The translations under genes were made by a program, and so were the position numbers. Below the pieces are notes generated by a model. It saw only the letters and a list, made by a program, of their open reading frames with translations. It had not been told where the DNA came from and made no database searches. A stretch of 64,000 nt of DNA from the NCBI RefSeq assembly GCF_001758195.1, contig NZ_MASR01000001.1, forward strand, positions 930,001-994,000, written 5' to 3'. Source of the stretch: Pseudohongiella acticola (lineage in GTDB: Bacteria; Pseudomonadota; Gammaproteobacteria; Pseudomonadales; Pseudohongiellaceae). Positions 18,144 through 28,139 of the stretch are shown here, in pieces (the first letter of the stretch is position 1; each line of letters begins with the position of its first letter).

Positions 18144-21100
18144 TCACCCGGGCAGGGTAGCATTATCGGAATGGAAACAGAAAAAGGTCTGCCTATCCTT
18201 TTTTGCCTTGTACATCGCCTGGTCTGCGAGAATAAGCAGCTTTTCAAGATCATCTTCATTTTCCGGGTAAAGACTGATACCAATACTGACACCCACGCTG
18301 ACCTGATGCGACTGACCTGAGACCAGCGTGCTGATATCAATAGGGGCGGTAATGACCTCTTTGAGTTTCTCCGCCACTTTGACGGCGAACTGAGCATCCT
18401 TGATATCGGTGAGTAACAGCACGAACTCGTCGCCACCCAGGCGGCAGACAAGATCACTGGCGCGCAGAACCGATCGAATGCGCTCTGCCAGCGTCACCAA
18501 CACGCTGTCACCAGCATCGTGTCCCCAACTATCATTTATTTCCTTGAACAGATCAATGTCAACGAACATGATCGCGGCATTGGTTTGCTCACGCGCAGCG
18601 CTGTGCAAAGCCTGCTCACCCAGCGACATAAAAAGGCGCCGGTTCGGCAGTCCGGTCAGATAATCATTGTAGGCAATCTGTCGAATTTCTTCTTCTGCCT
18701 GTTGCCGCCGTATTACTTCTTCCTGCAGATTGGTATTGGCGCGCGTCAACTCCAGTGTGCGATCACTGACCATCGTCTCCAGCACCTGATTACGACGACT
18801 GACAGTAATGGTCTTATAGCGGTAAAGCATTAGCAACACCGCAATCAGCGCTATTGTCAGCGCCACCTGAAAAGCGGCCGTCTGCCAAAATGCCGGAGCG
18901 ATATAGATTGCCAGCGATGCTCGCTGCGTGCTCCAGTTGCCATCGCTGTTGCTGCCTCTGACTTCAAACTCGTAGCGACCAGGCTGCAGATTTGTATAAC
19001 TGGCATAACGACGGCCCTCCGATGGAATCCAGTCACTGTCAACACCAGACAAACGGTATTCATACTGATTGCGTTCTGGCGCAGAAAAATCAAGCGCAGC
19101 AAATTCGAATGACAGGTAATTTTCAAAATGGCTCAGTTCAACCAGATCACTGTCGCTGCTTATTGCACGATCCTGATTTAGCACGCTGAACTGGGTCACA
19201 ACCACGGGTGGGTTATAGGCACTCTCTTCAATCGCGCCCGGCTCAAACACGTTGAAACCATTGACCCCACCAAAGTACATTTCTCCGGAATCCGCGCGGT
19301 AATATGCACCATTGTTAAATTCCTCACCCTGCAGACCATCATTAATGCCAAAATTGGCAAAGGTGCCGGTTTCAGGGTCGAACCGAGAGATACCCTTGTT
19401 TGTGCTCATCCACAGCCGATCATTGTTATCTGACAGAATGCCGTAAATAACATCATTGGGTAGACCGTCAGCGACAGAGTAGCGATGAAACGTACCGGTC
19501 TCAAAGTCAAGCCGGCTGAGGCCACTGCGTGACCCAAACCAGACGGCGCCCTGCCTGTCTTCAAATATGGAAAAAACCGAATCGTTGCTGAGTGAATTTT
19601 CGTTTGCTGTGTCGTGCCTGAAATGAATGAACTCCCCGGTCTCGACATCCAGCCGACTGACGCCGGTTGTCATGGTACTGAACCAGATTCTGCCAGCACG
19701 ATCCTCATAAAGCGCCGTTATTCGGTCGCCGGGTATGGAGCCGGAATCATCCGGGTCATGACGATAGCGGGTAAAGCGCCCCGTTTCCGGGTCAAGCCTG
19801 TTGAGTGCATCGCGTGCGCCAACCCAGACACTGCCTCGCCGGTCGATCATTACCCGCCAGACCACATCATTGCTTAGACTCGACGGATTACCGGGCTGGT
19901 GATGATAGTTGGTAAAGGTCTTAGTCACCGGGTCGAAACGTGACAAACCACCGTGCGTCGCCAGCCATAGGTGCCCCTGCGCATCCATATCCAGCGCACG
20001 CACAATATTGTGCGGAATTCCCTGCTCATCATCAGGGTCATAAGCGTAATGGACAAAATTTCTTGTATCCAGATCCAGTACATTGAGGCCACCCTGAGTG
20101 CCAATATAAAGGGTACGACCTGCTTTCAAGAATGCACGTACTGTGTCTTCACTGAGGCTGTTATCACTCCACCACTCATGATGGTAATGACGAAAGCGGG
20201 CCTGCTTGGCATCATACTTGTTCACGCCGCCGACATGCGTGCCGAACCACATGATGCCGCTGCTATCTTCCAGCGCTGTTAACATGTGATCATCATTGAG
20301 TGTGTTATCAACGCCCGGCTGGTACGGCAAGGGACTGAAAACTCCGGTTTCACGATCAAAGAGGTCCAGCCCGCCGCCCAGATAGTGCCCAACCCACAAT
20401 CGTCCCTGACTGTCTTCATACACCGAGCGTAGCGAATTGGAGCTGATACTGCCGGCGACATCGGGGTGGTGCATGTAACGCGTGAATGTTCCGGTTTGTG
20501 GATCCAGCGAATTCAATCCGCCTGAATTTGTGCCTATCCAGACGGTACCCCCGGCGTCCACCAGCAACGAGGTCAGATCGTCGCTCGACAGGCTGTTGGC
20601 ATTATCCGGCTCATGGGAATACCGACGCACGTTGCCGGTACTGACATCAAGCCGGTTCAGCCCTGCATCCTCGGTCGCCACCCATAAATAACCGTTGTTA
20701 TCTCCGACCAACGCGTTCACACGATCACTGCTCAGCGTGTCGGGATTGTCAGGATCATGGTGGAAATGTGTAAAGCGACCTGTCTCACGGTCCAGTTGAT
20801 TAAGACCGCCGCGAGACGTACCAACCCAGAAATTGCCGGCATCGTCTTCAAACAGTGCTGTCACAGTGGGATGGCTGAGGCTGTCAGGGTCATCGGCATC
20901 ATGGTTGTATTGCACAAAACGACCACTTGCTCGCTGTAGACGATTGAGCCCGTTGTCTGTGCCCGCCCACAAAGTGCCTGCACGGTCTTCATATAAAGAC
21001 CACACAGTGCTGCTGGACAGTGACGCTTGCGCAGTGGGGATGCCGGTGTCGTCAGTCTGATGGCGATACACCAGAAAATTGTAGCCATCGTAACGGTTCA

Positions 21101-21299
21101 GGCCATCCTGCGTCGCGAACCACAGGTAACCCTCTGTATCCTGAACAATGGCATGCACCGAGTTCTGAGACAGACCATCGGCAACCGTCAGGTGCTCAAA
21201 ATAAATATCATCCGTCTGCGCTCGCGCCAATAACGCAAAACCCAGGAATAAACACAGGATAAAAAGCCTGACTGATTGAATGGCAGTATGGCCCTTCAT
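18144..21299 (-). CDS. Two-propeller (Reg_prop) Y_Y_Y sensor diguanylate cyclase
   Basis: A large membrane sensor of about 1051 residues. After a signal peptide (SVRLFILCLFLGFALLARAQ) come 14 repeats of the Reg_prop type (variations on LSNDVVWRV...DRRGSVWVG...LNRLDPETGRF), enough for two seven-bladed periplasmic propellers. A Y_Y_Y domain follows (YEYRLSGVDSDWIP ... GRYEFEVRGSNSDG), then one membrane segment (VALTIALIAVLLMLYRY), a short coiled coil and a C-terminal GGDEF. The active site is GGDEF in CRLGGDEFVLLL, and RASD five residues upstream is an inhibitory site. The likely start is the ATG at 21299, just before the signal peptide; the frame is open 16 codons further. The propeller architecture is best known in carbohydrate-responsive hybrid sensors; here the output is c-di-GMP. 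Confidence 0.92.
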   Translation of the reverse strand: MKGHTAIQSVRLFILCLFLGFALLARAQTDDIYFEHLTVADGLSQNSVHAIVQDTEGYLWFATQDGLNRYDGYNFLVYRHQTDDTGIPTAQASLSSSTVWSLYEDRAGTLWAGTDNGLNRLQRASGRFVQYNHDADDPDSLSHPTVTALFEDDAGNFWVGTSRGGLNQLDRETGRFTHFHHDPDNPDTLSSDRVNALVGDNNGYLWVATEDAGLNRLDVSTGNVRRYSHEPDNANSLSSDDLTSLLVDAGGTVWIGTNSGGLNSLDPQTGTFTRYMHHPDVAGSISSNSLRSVYEDSQGRLWVGHYLGGGLDLFDRETGVFSPLPYQPGVDNTLNDDHMLTALEDSSGIMWFGTHVGGVNKYDAKQARFRHYHHEWWSDNSLSEDTVRAFLKAGRTLYIGTQGGLNVLDLDTRNFVHYAYDPDDEQGIPHNIVRALDMDAQGHLWLATHGGLSRFDPVTKTFTNYHHQPGNPSSLSNDVVWRVMIDRRGSVWVGARDALNRLDPETGRFTRYRHDPDDSGSIPGDRITALYEDRAGRIWFSTMTTGVSRLDVETGEFIHFRHDTANENSLSNDSVFSIFEDRQGAVWFGSRSGLSRLDFETGTFHRYSVADGLPNDVIYGILSDNNDRLWMSTNKGISRFDPETGTFANFGINDGLQGEEFNNGAYYRADSGEMYFGGVNGFNVFEPGAIEESAYNPPVVVTQFSVLNQDRAISSDSDLVELSHFENYLSFEFAALDFSAPERNQYEYRLSGVDSDWIPSEGRRYASYTNLQPGRYEFEVRGSNSDGNWSTQRASLAIYIAPAFWQTAAFQVALTIALIAVLLMLYRYKTITVSRRNQVLETMVSDRTLELTRANTNLQEEVIRRQQAEEEIRQIAYNDYLTGLPNRRLFMSLGEQALHSAAREQTNAAIMFVDIDLFKEINDSWGHDAGDSVLVTLAERIRSVLRASDLVCRLGGDEFVLLLTDIKDAQFAVKVAEKLKEVITAPIDISTLVSGQSHQVSVGVSIGISLYPENEDDLEKLLILADQAMYKAKKDRQTFFCFHSDNATLPG

Positions 21300-21359
21300 G
21301 AAATACTTGCTCTCATTAAACCTTATTGTTACGTTGCAGACAGTCACAGGGTTTCTATT

Positions 21360-21548
21360 ATGCTAACTGATCTGGCACATTTACAATGCCCTTATTGCTG
21401 GGAATCGATCGAGGTTGTTGTTGACTGCTCTGTCGATGAACAGGAATATACCGAGGACTGCAGTGTTTGCTGTCGCCCCATCATCATATCCGTGTTCGCC
21501 CAGGACGGCGAGCTGCAGACAGTCGAAGCGCGCTCGGAGGACGATTAA
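21360..21548 (+). CDS. CPXCG-motif cysteine-rich small protein
   Basis: A 62-residue acidic protein of the CPXCG family. Two cysteine pairs are visible: LQCPYCWESIEVVVD and EDCSVCCRPIIISV, which together would bind one zinc ion. It begins at the ATG at 21360, just before the conserved part; the frame is open further upstream but without family similarity. Homologues are widespread in gammaproteobacteria and have no assigned function. The gene is divergent from the propeller sensor and converges on the amidohydrolase. Confidence 0.88.
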   Translation: MLTDLAHLQCPYCWESIEVVVDCSVDEQEYTEDCSVCCRPIIISVFAQDGELQTVEARSEDD

Positions 21549-21569
21549 CGCGCTACAGCTGCCTTCCTG

Positions 21570-23297
21570 CTACTGCCGGTTCTGGTAGGTTATCTGCCCG
21601 CCAACGACTGTCATCACTGGCTGCGCCGTCAGAATTGCCTGTGGCTCCACCGTCATCAAATCACGGTCAAAAACCGTGAAATCCGCATATTTACCAATTT
21701 CAATCGAACCGCGAATATCTTCCTGAAACGCCCCGTGAGCCGGCCAGAGGGTGAACATTTTTAACGCGGTTGCGCGCGACACTGCCAGCTCCGGATGCCA
21801 GCCGGGGCCATCAGTACCGTCCAGACGCTTACGCGTGATGGCGGCATAAAACTCGATACGCGGATCACCTGCTTCCACGGGGGCATCGGACCCGCCCAGA
21901 ATCATCAGACCCTGGTCGACCAGTTGCTGCCACGGATAGGCGTAGCCGAGCCGGTCAGCACCGAGCCGATCCGGTGCAAAGTTGAGGTCACCAATACCGT
22001 GACTGGGCTGCATCGATGGCAACACACCCAGCTCCACAAAGCGCTGCTGATCACTGGGCGGTATGATCTGGGCATGCTCCATGCGCCAGCGCAGGTCTTC
22101 ACTGGCCCATTCATTGCGTGGCACTGCATTGTAGGCCTCGTCGTACCAGTCCAGCAGCGTGCGCACAGCGCGATCTCCGATCACATGCGTTTCAATCTGT
22201 ATGCCCTGTCGCAGGGCCGCATGCAGCACCGGCACCAACTCTTCTTTGGTGGTGCGGTTCATGAACCCGTTGTGGTCCGCGTCTGAATAGTTGTTGATGA
22301 GAGCAGCGCCGCGCGACCCCAGCGTGCCATCAATAAACACCTTGATGCCGCGCACATCAAACAGGTCGTCCGCCGTGGTCTGCCGGCCGCGTGACAGCAT
22401 TTCACTGGCCTCAGCTATCGGGATGGCGGCATACACTCTGTGCGCCATGTCACCCTCGGCGTGAATCTCCTGTAGCAGGTCAACCAGACGGTAGGACATG
22501 CCAGCATCCTGCGTCTGGGTCCAGCCCAAGGCCGCATTCGCCTGCAACCCACGCAGCAGATTGTCCTTAAGATACGCATCTGTTTCCGGCGGCAGAATAT
22601 CCCGGAATACATTCATGGCATTGGCCAGTACGTAACCGGTCGGATTGCCATCGAGATCACGCTCAAAACGCCCACCTTCAGGATCCGGCGTATCTCGCGT
22701 CACGCCTGCCAGCTCAAGCGCCCGCGAATTGACCAGTGCAGACACCCCGTCGGCGCGCGGCATGTACAACGGTTTGTTGGCGGTAAAAGCATCGACGTCC
22801 GATTTATCCAGAAAACGCTGCTGGTCGGTCCACTCGCGTTCAATCCAGCCCCGGCCCAACACCCACTCGCCCTCGGGGATGGTGTCGGCCCAGTTTTCGA
22901 TGGTCTGTACAGTCTCCTGCAGAGTCGCAATGCCGAACAGGCTCAGGGTTTTGGTACGACGCCCAATGCCTTCCAGATGCTGGTGGCTATCCGTAAAACC
23001 AGCGTAAACGGTATTGCCTGCCATATCGATGACATTGGCCGACCCGCACATGTAACGCCTGGCATCGGTGTTGCTACCAACAAACACGATACGACCGTCT
23101 TTGCTGGCCACCGCATCAGCCGTCCACTGGGCGTCATTGGCGGTATAAACCGTGGTATTGTGTAATACCAGGTCTGCCGCATCACATTGTTCATCACTGC
23201 TGGCGACAATTGCACTGGTCGGTGGGGAGTTGTCACTGCAGGCGACCAGCAGGCTGGCACAGCTAAGCAGGCTGGCAGCAAAAGCAAGTTTGTTCAT
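21570..23297 (-). CDS. Amidohydrolase family lipoprotein (YtcJ-like, Amidohydro_3)
   Basis: A 575-residue exported metal-dependent hydrolase. The N-terminus is a lipoprotein signal (AASLLSCASLLVACSDNSPP, lipobox cysteine about residue 20). Metal-ligand motifs of the superfamily are present: the HQH of GFTDSHQHLEG, IKVFIDGTLGSRGAALI, IETHVIGDRAV, MEHAQIIP and the late aspartate in ILGGSDAPVEAGDP. YtcJ-like enzymes cleave C-N bonds of imidazolone-like or amide substrates; the actual substrate is unknown. A second, partial member of the same family lies at 63065-64000. Confidence 0.92.
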   Translation of the reverse strand: MNKLAFAASLLSCASLLVACSDNSPPTSAIVASSDEQCDAADLVLHNTTVYTANDAQWTADAVASKDGRIVFVGSNTDARRYMCGSANVIDMAGNTVYAGFTDSHQHLEGIGRRTKTLSLFGIATLQETVQTIENWADTIPEGEWVLGRGWIEREWTDQQRFLDKSDVDAFTANKPLYMPRADGVSALVNSRALELAGVTRDTPDPEGGRFERDLDGNPTGYVLANAMNVFRDILPPETDAYLKDNLLRGLQANAALGWTQTQDAGMSYRLVDLLQEIHAEGDMAHRVYAAIPIAEASEMLSRGRQTTADDLFDVRGIKVFIDGTLGSRGAALINNYSDADHNGFMNRTTKEELVPVLHAALRQGIQIETHVIGDRAVRTLLDWYDEAYNAVPRNEWASEDLRWRMEHAQIIPPSDQQRFVELGVLPSMQPSHGIGDLNFAPDRLGADRLGYAYPWQQLVDQGLMILGGSDAPVEAGDPRIEFYAAITRKRLDGTDGPGWHPELAVSRATALKMFTLWPAHGAFQEDIRGSIEIGKYADFTVFDRDLMTVEPQAILTAQPVMTVVGGQITYQNRQ

Positions 23298-23505
23298 TGA
23301 AGTGGTTCCGTTTTATTGAGTTGCATCGGAGTATACCCGCCTTTGGCTTTGTCGCAACGCCGAGTGACCTCTCAGCACCTGTGAGCCCCACGCAATTGCG
23401 GGTACAATACGCGCTTTCAGTCGCCTGCCTGAACCGTCGACCGGGTTTTCCAGCCCGGTTTACCAATCTGGCTGGCTGTCCTAAAGGATTGCGGAGCGCT
23501 TCGCC

Positions 23506-24717
23506 TTGAAACAGATTGTCCTGATCAATATTACCGGTCCCGACCGTCCCGGATTGACCGCCGCTATCACCGGTATACTGGCCCGGTCTGATGTCAGCAT
23601 TCTGGACATTGGCCAGGCTGTCATTCATGACACCCTGTCGTTTGGCATACTGGTCGCCATTGATGCCGAGCACGAGAAGGCACAGGTGCTGGATGATGTC
23701 CGCGCACGGGCCTCGCAGCTCGATCAACAGGTGCGCTTCACTCCTGTCAGCGCTGATGACTATGATCAGTGGGTAACCGGACAGGGCAAGTCCCGGCATA
23801 TTGTCACCCTGTTGGCGCGCCGAATAACCGCCGACCATATCGCTCGCGTCAGCTCGATTACGGCCCGGCACGGGCTCAATATTGACCACATTGACCGGTT
23901 GTCCGGGCGCATGGCGCTGGGCCTGGACGGCGATCAGGGTAAAGGTTGTATCGAATTTTCCGTCCGCGGCGAACCGGAAGACCCCGAAGCACTTCGCGCC
24001 GAGTTTCTGACCATTGCCCAGGAGCTCAATGTTGATATCGCCTTCCAGCAGGACAATATCTTCCGTCGCAACCGCCGCCTGGTGGTTTTTGACATGGATT
24101 CGACGTTGATTGACGCTGAAGTCATTGATGAGCTGGCCAAGGCCGCTGGCGTTGGTGAGCAGGTGTCGGCCATTACCGAGCGCGCCATGCGCGGCGAACT
24201 GGACTTTCAGGCCAGTTTCAGGGAACGCATGGCGTTGCTCAAAGACTTGCCTGAAACCACGCTGGAAGCCATTGATGCGCAACTGCGACTGACCGAAGGT
24301 GCCGAGACCCTGATCAGTCAGCTACGACGACTGGGCTACAAAACTGCCATACTGTCAGGCGGTTTCACGTTTTTCGCTGAACGTCTGCAGAAAAAGCTCG
24401 GCATTGACTATGTTTATGCCAACCAGTTGCTGATCGAGGATGGCCGGGTCACGGGCGCTGTACAGGAGCCCATCGTGGACGGTCAACGCAAAGCCGACCT
24501 GCTGCGCGAGCTGGCGCACCGGGAAGGCATCAGCCTGGAACAGACCATTGCTGTCGGCGATGGCGCCAACGACCTGCCCATGCTGTCCATTGCCGGACTG
24601 GGTGTGGCGTTCCGCGCCAAGCCTCTGGTGAAAAAATCAGCCAAACAGGCAATCTCAACACTGGGGCTCGATGGTATCCTGTACCTGCTTGGCTTCCGCG
24701 ATCGGGATGGCTTCTGA
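23506..24717 (+). CDS. serB: Phosphoserine phosphatase SerB with N-terminal ACT domains
   Basis: A 403-residue enzyme that releases serine from phosphoserine in the last step of serine synthesis. Residues 1-180 hold two ACT-type domains (INITGPDRPGLTAAITGIL; ITARHGLNIDHIDRLSG). The HAD phosphatase domain has the nucleophile motif FDMDSTLID, ILSGGFTFFAE for motif II, and VGDGANDLPML for the Mg-binding motif. The length agrees with the roughly 400-residue Pseudomonas-type SerB rather than the shorter E. coli protein. The start is a TTG at 23506; GGAG lies about 10 bases upstream and the similarity begins directly (KQIVLINITG). A TACAAT hexamer at 23403-23408 could be its -10 element, without a clear -35. 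Confidence 0.95.
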   Translation: MKQIVLINITGPDRPGLTAAITGILARSDVSILDIGQAVIHDTLSFGILVAIDAEHEKAQVLDDVRARASQLDQQVRFTPVSADDYDQWVTGQGKSRHIVTLLARRITADHIARVSSITARHGLNIDHIDRLSGRMALGLDGDQGKGCIEFSVRGEPEDPEALRAEFLTIAQELNVDIAFQQDNIFRRNRRLVVFDMDSTLIDAEVIDELAKAAGVGEQVSAITERAMRGELDFQASFRERMALLKDLPETTLEAIDAQLRLTEGAETLISQLRRLGYKTAILSGGFTFFAERLQKKLGIDYVYANQLLIEDGRVTGAVQEPIVDGQRKADLLRELAHREGISLEQTIAVGDGANDLPMLSIAGLGVAFRAKPLVKKSAKQAISTLGLDGILYLLGFRDRDGF

Positions 24718-24832
24718 ATTTAATCAGTTTCCGCCTGAACTGACCTGAACTGACTTTACAAGCGCCGTCGACAGCGATAACGTTAGGTTTAAATGTTTCT
24801 ATTCGATTCAGACCATTATCAGGAGCCTGAAT

Positions 24833-25867
24833 ATGTTAAAGGCACGTCAACACGTTGCAAAATCCACGCTGCTAGGGCTTTCCCTGGCCATGGCATCAAC
24901 TCTGGTGATTGCTCAGGACGCTGAGCGCCCCGACCTTGGCGGCCTGTGGACTAATGCGTCACTGACCAGCCTGAACCGGCCGCAAGGCGTCGACAAACTG
25001 GTGGTCACACCGGAAGAGGCACAGACGATTGTCAACAATACCTCGGTAGCCGGCCTGCCCATCAATGAGGTTGAAGCGCCGGACTCAAGCACCGGCGAGG
25101 CGCCTCCCGCTGGCAGTTTCGACTTTGGTCTGCGCGGCTACAATGATTTCTGGATTGATCCCGGTTCCAATCTGGCCCTGGTTAAGGGCGAGTTCCGCAC
25201 CTCGTACGTCATTGACCCTGAAAACGGCCGCGTTCCGCGTCTGGAGACACCGAAAGTGCAAATAGCCCGAAGCTTCGGAGCACGATATGTCACCGGCCAG
25301 GGCAATGCTGACGGACCCGAAGCACTGCCATTGGCCGAGCGTTGTTTTCTGGGCTTTGGCAATACCGCGGGCCCCGGCATGATGGGCACACTGTATAACA
25401 GCACCTATCAGTTTGTGCAGACTGAAGATTACCTCACCATATTGGTGGAAATGAATCATGATGCCCGCATCATACCGCTGTACGACAGTGCCGAAGAGGC
25501 GCGCGCCAATACGCGCCCGATGGAATTGAAGCAATGGTTCGGCGACTCCCGGGGCTGGTACGAAGACGGCTGGCTGGTCGTGGAAACAGTCAACATCAAT
25601 CCTCAGCAGATAGCCGAGAGCTCTGTCCCGATTACCACAGACGGCGTCATCACCGAGCGTTTCATGCGCTACTCCGATACTGAGATCGTGTATCAGTTCA
25701 CTGTCGATGATGACAATCTGTACAGCCAGCCCTGGACGGCAGAGCTGAGCTACCACGCTACCGAAGGCCCGATGTACGAATATGCCTGCCATGAAGGCAA
25801 CTACGCCATGCCTGGTATCCTTGCCGGTGCCCGACGTGCCGAAGCGGAGGCCGCTGGCGAGCTTTAA
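24833..25867 (+). CDS. Secreted protein of unknown function
   Basis: A 344-residue exported protein. The signal peptide is clear (STLLGLSLAMASTLVIAQDA), and AGGAG at 24821-24825 lies 7 bases before the ATG. The mature protein begins ERPDLGGLWTNASL and has recurring segments known from many uncharacterised proteobacterial proteins: ERCFLGFGNTAGPGMM, YQFVQTEDYLTILVEMNHDARIIPL, WFGDSRGWYEDGWLVVETVN and ITERFMRYSDTEIVYQFTVDD. No catalytic motif is recognised. It is convergent with the TonB-dependent receptor gene, 58 bases away. Confidence 0.85.
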   Translation: MLKARQHVAKSTLLGLSLAMASTLVIAQDAERPDLGGLWTNASLTSLNRPQGVDKLVVTPEEAQTIVNNTSVAGLPINEVEAPDSSTGEAPPAGSFDFGLRGYNDFWIDPGSNLALVKGEFRTSYVIDPENGRVPRLETPKVQIARSFGARYVTGQGNADGPEALPLAERCFLGFGNTAGPGMMGTLYNSTYQFVQTEDYLTILVEMNHDARIIPLYDSAEEARANTRPMELKQWFGDSRGWYEDGWLVVETVNINPQQIAESSVPITTDGVITERFMRYSDTEIVYQFTVDDDNLYSQPWTAELSYHATEGPMYEYACHEGNYAMPGILAGARRAEAEAAGEL

Positions 25868-25925
25868 TACACTGATCAATCGGCAGGCAACGAACTGGGC
25901 CCGTCCATTTCAGGTGGGGCAGGGT

Positions 25926-28139
25926 TCAGAACGTTGTCTGCACGCGCAGCGTAAGTCGCCGGTAACGGCTGCTGCACGAATCCTCGATTTCACTGATACG
26001 ACCACTGATGGTGGTACCATCGTAACGCCGACGCTCCCGGCAGCGAGACTGATTCAGAGTATTGTTTGACTCCAACCGGACCGTGATGTCATCTAACACC
26101 ACTTTTGACACGAACAGGTCCAGAGACGGTTGCTGATCGTTCCGACTGACAGTGGTGATATCGATATCGTACTCGCCGCCATCGAACGGATAGTCATACT
26201 CCAGGCCATAGTTGAGATTCAGGCTGGTGACATCATGGCGAAACTCCAATGATGCTTCACCACGACGGCTGATCCGTTGCTGATTGCCCAGAAACGGGTC
26301 AGTAATACGTGAGTCAAACAGATTGAGCTCTCCCGTCACAATGGCGTCGGGCAAATTGAAATAGGTCAACCGGGTACTGAAGTCATTGATGACGCCCCAG
26401 CGTTCGGCGTCACCTACGTTTCCAACGGCAGAAATAGGTTGCGACGCATCCGTTGTTGCATTGATCGTGCCGATATAATCCTCGATATCCTGATAAAAGA
26501 ATCGTGTATTCAACACACCGTTGTCATTGGGCAAACGGTACTCAAAACCGAGCTCGTATCTTGTTTCACGCTCCGGTTCCAACTCGGGGTTGCCGGCATC
26601 GGCATCCTGATCGCGATCAGAATTGTTGGCAGTGGCAGCAAAATTGGCAAAACTGAGCTGCGACACATCCTTCTCGACAGTGGCGCGAATCTGAAATGAC
26701 TCAGTGAGGTCGAAGCGGTAGTCCAGCGATGGTCGAACAAAATCAAATTGCCGGCTGTTGTCGACCACCCCGGTCTGGGAGATTTCCGACGTTTCGTAGA
26801 CCACACTGCTCTCCAGCGTCATGCGGTCATTGATAGTCCAGTTATGAAACACAAAGCCTTCGTACCGTATCTCCTGTACAGAGGTACCAGGATTGGATAT
26901 GTCCAGCAGCGGCGACAACCCGCCGTAGCGTTCCGACGCCGGCGCACTGCCGCCTGAGCTGCCAATAAACAGGCTTGAATCCAACTGGGTATCCGCACGC
27001 TCCACGCCAAGTCGCAGATCCTGACCAGCGCCTATGGGAAAACTGTAATTACCCTGAACAATGCGCTCGCGGGTGCGTTGATTGGATTCCAGATAGAGTA
27101 CTTTGGCACGTTGGCTACTTGCCGCGGCATCTGCAGAGACATCAAAACGTTCACGCACTGAGTCACGGGTCTGATCGTTGGCAATGAATAACAATTGCAG
27201 CCGATGGTCATTGGCAAAACTGTATTCGTAGTCGCCGCCGACTTCCCAGTTAAAATGGTCGTTGGCAATTTCTTCCTCTTCTGCAACGTTCGTACTTTCA
27301 TCGCCATCGAATACAACAAAATCACGACGAATGCGTCGAGGGTAACCGGAGTCCCCGTACAGCGCATTCAGCTGCATCCGATGCGCACCAGTGCGGTAGC
27401 CAAGATTGGTACTTAGTTCCAGCTCGTCCTGATCGCGGACGTTGCTTTCAAACAACGAACCAATCGTTTGACCGGCAACATTACGCTGAATTTCCGAACT
27501 TTCGCGATTCTCGTAATTGGGGCGAGCCTCAATACCAATCAGCGCCTGAAAATTGCCAATCTGGCGACTGTGAGACATTTCTGCGCCTACTTCGAATTCA
27601 TCATCATGATTCAGGCGGGCGATCAGTTCCGCCGACGTACTGGCCCTGTTGGCGACATCAGTCAGCACAATATTGACTACCTGCCCGGCGCCGCGTACCG
27701 CAAGATCGCCCGATGTACCACGGATGATTTCAATTCGCAGCACTTCCTGCGCGGGAATGCGGCTGAGTTGATCGCGGGGGGAATTGTCTTTACCGGCCAG
27801 GCGCTGGCCATTGATCAGCAGATCGCCACCGGTGCCCAAACCACGCCCGCCGCCACCGCCACCGCCGACAGAGACGCCGGGGATTCGGTCGAGCATGTCA
27901 TTGGCAGAGACCGGGCTGTAAGGCTCAAAGAAAGCGGCCGGATAAACCACGGTAGAGTCATCGACGTCGTCAACGTCTTCGCTGGCCTGAGTCCGGACCG
28001 CCGCCTGCCCGGCGCTGCCATTGTCGTTGTTGGCGTTGGCTGACTGTTGTGTGTCTGCCGCCAGCGCATTCGAGGATACCAGCGCCAGCAGAATCGCTGC
28101 ATGGACCCCGAGACCTGGACCTTCAATGAGCGATCTCAT
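25926..28139 (-). CDS. TonB-dependent outer-membrane receptor
   Basis: A 737-residue outer-membrane transporter. After a signal peptide (HAAILLALVSSNALAAD) and an acidic linker comes a plug domain (ANDMLDRIPGVSVGGG, GGDLLINGQRLAGKDN, VLRIEIIRGTSGDLAVRG) and then a long barrel region rich in alternating aromatic strands. The last residue is phenylalanine (LTLRVQTTF), as expected for BAM-dependent assembly. The substrate cannot be read from the sequence; no siderophore, cobalamin or sugar genes lie nearby. A run of seven glycines in the plug (codons at 27846-27866) is unusual. GGAG precedes the ATG. Confidence 0.93.
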   Translation of the reverse strand: MRSLIEGPGLGVHAAILLALVSSNALAADTQQSANANNDNGSAGQAAVRTQASEDVDDVDDSTVVYPAAFFEPYSPVSANDMLDRIPGVSVGGGGGGGRGLGTGGDLLINGQRLAGKDNSPRDQLSRIPAQEVLRIEIIRGTSGDLAVRGAGQVVNIVLTDVANRASTSAELIARLNHDDEFEVGAEMSHSRQIGNFQALIGIEARPNYENRESSEIQRNVAGQTIGSLFESNVRDQDELELSTNLGYRTGAHRMQLNALYGDSGYPRRIRRDFVVFDGDESTNVAEEEEIANDHFNWEVGGDYEYSFANDHRLQLLFIANDQTRDSVRERFDVSADAAASSQRAKVLYLESNQRTRERIVQGNYSFPIGAGQDLRLGVERADTQLDSSLFIGSSGGSAPASERYGGLSPLLDISNPGTSVQEIRYEGFVFHNWTINDRMTLESSVVYETSEISQTGVVDNSRQFDFVRPSLDYRFDLTESFQIRATVEKDVSQLSFANFAATANNSDRDQDADAGNPELEPERETRYELGFEYRLPNDNGVLNTRFFYQDIEDYIGTINATTDASQPISAVGNVGDAERWGVINDFSTRLTYFNLPDAIVTGELNLFDSRITDPFLGNQQRISRRGEASLEFRHDVTSLNLNYGLEYDYPFDGGEYDIDITTVSRNDQQPSLDLFVSKVVLDDITVRLESNNTLNQSRCRERRRYDGTTISGRISEIEDSCSSRYRRLTLRVQTTF

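Noticed and set aside
23263-24282. Long open frame (about 340 codons) on the minus strand
   Set aside because: It lies antisense to serB, whose plus-strand protein has all family motifs; the antisense protein has no recognisable domain.
24734-24753. Short direct repeat (CCTGAACTGA twice) after serB
   Set aside because: Ten bases in two copies only, no hairpin or promoter logic; probably incidental.
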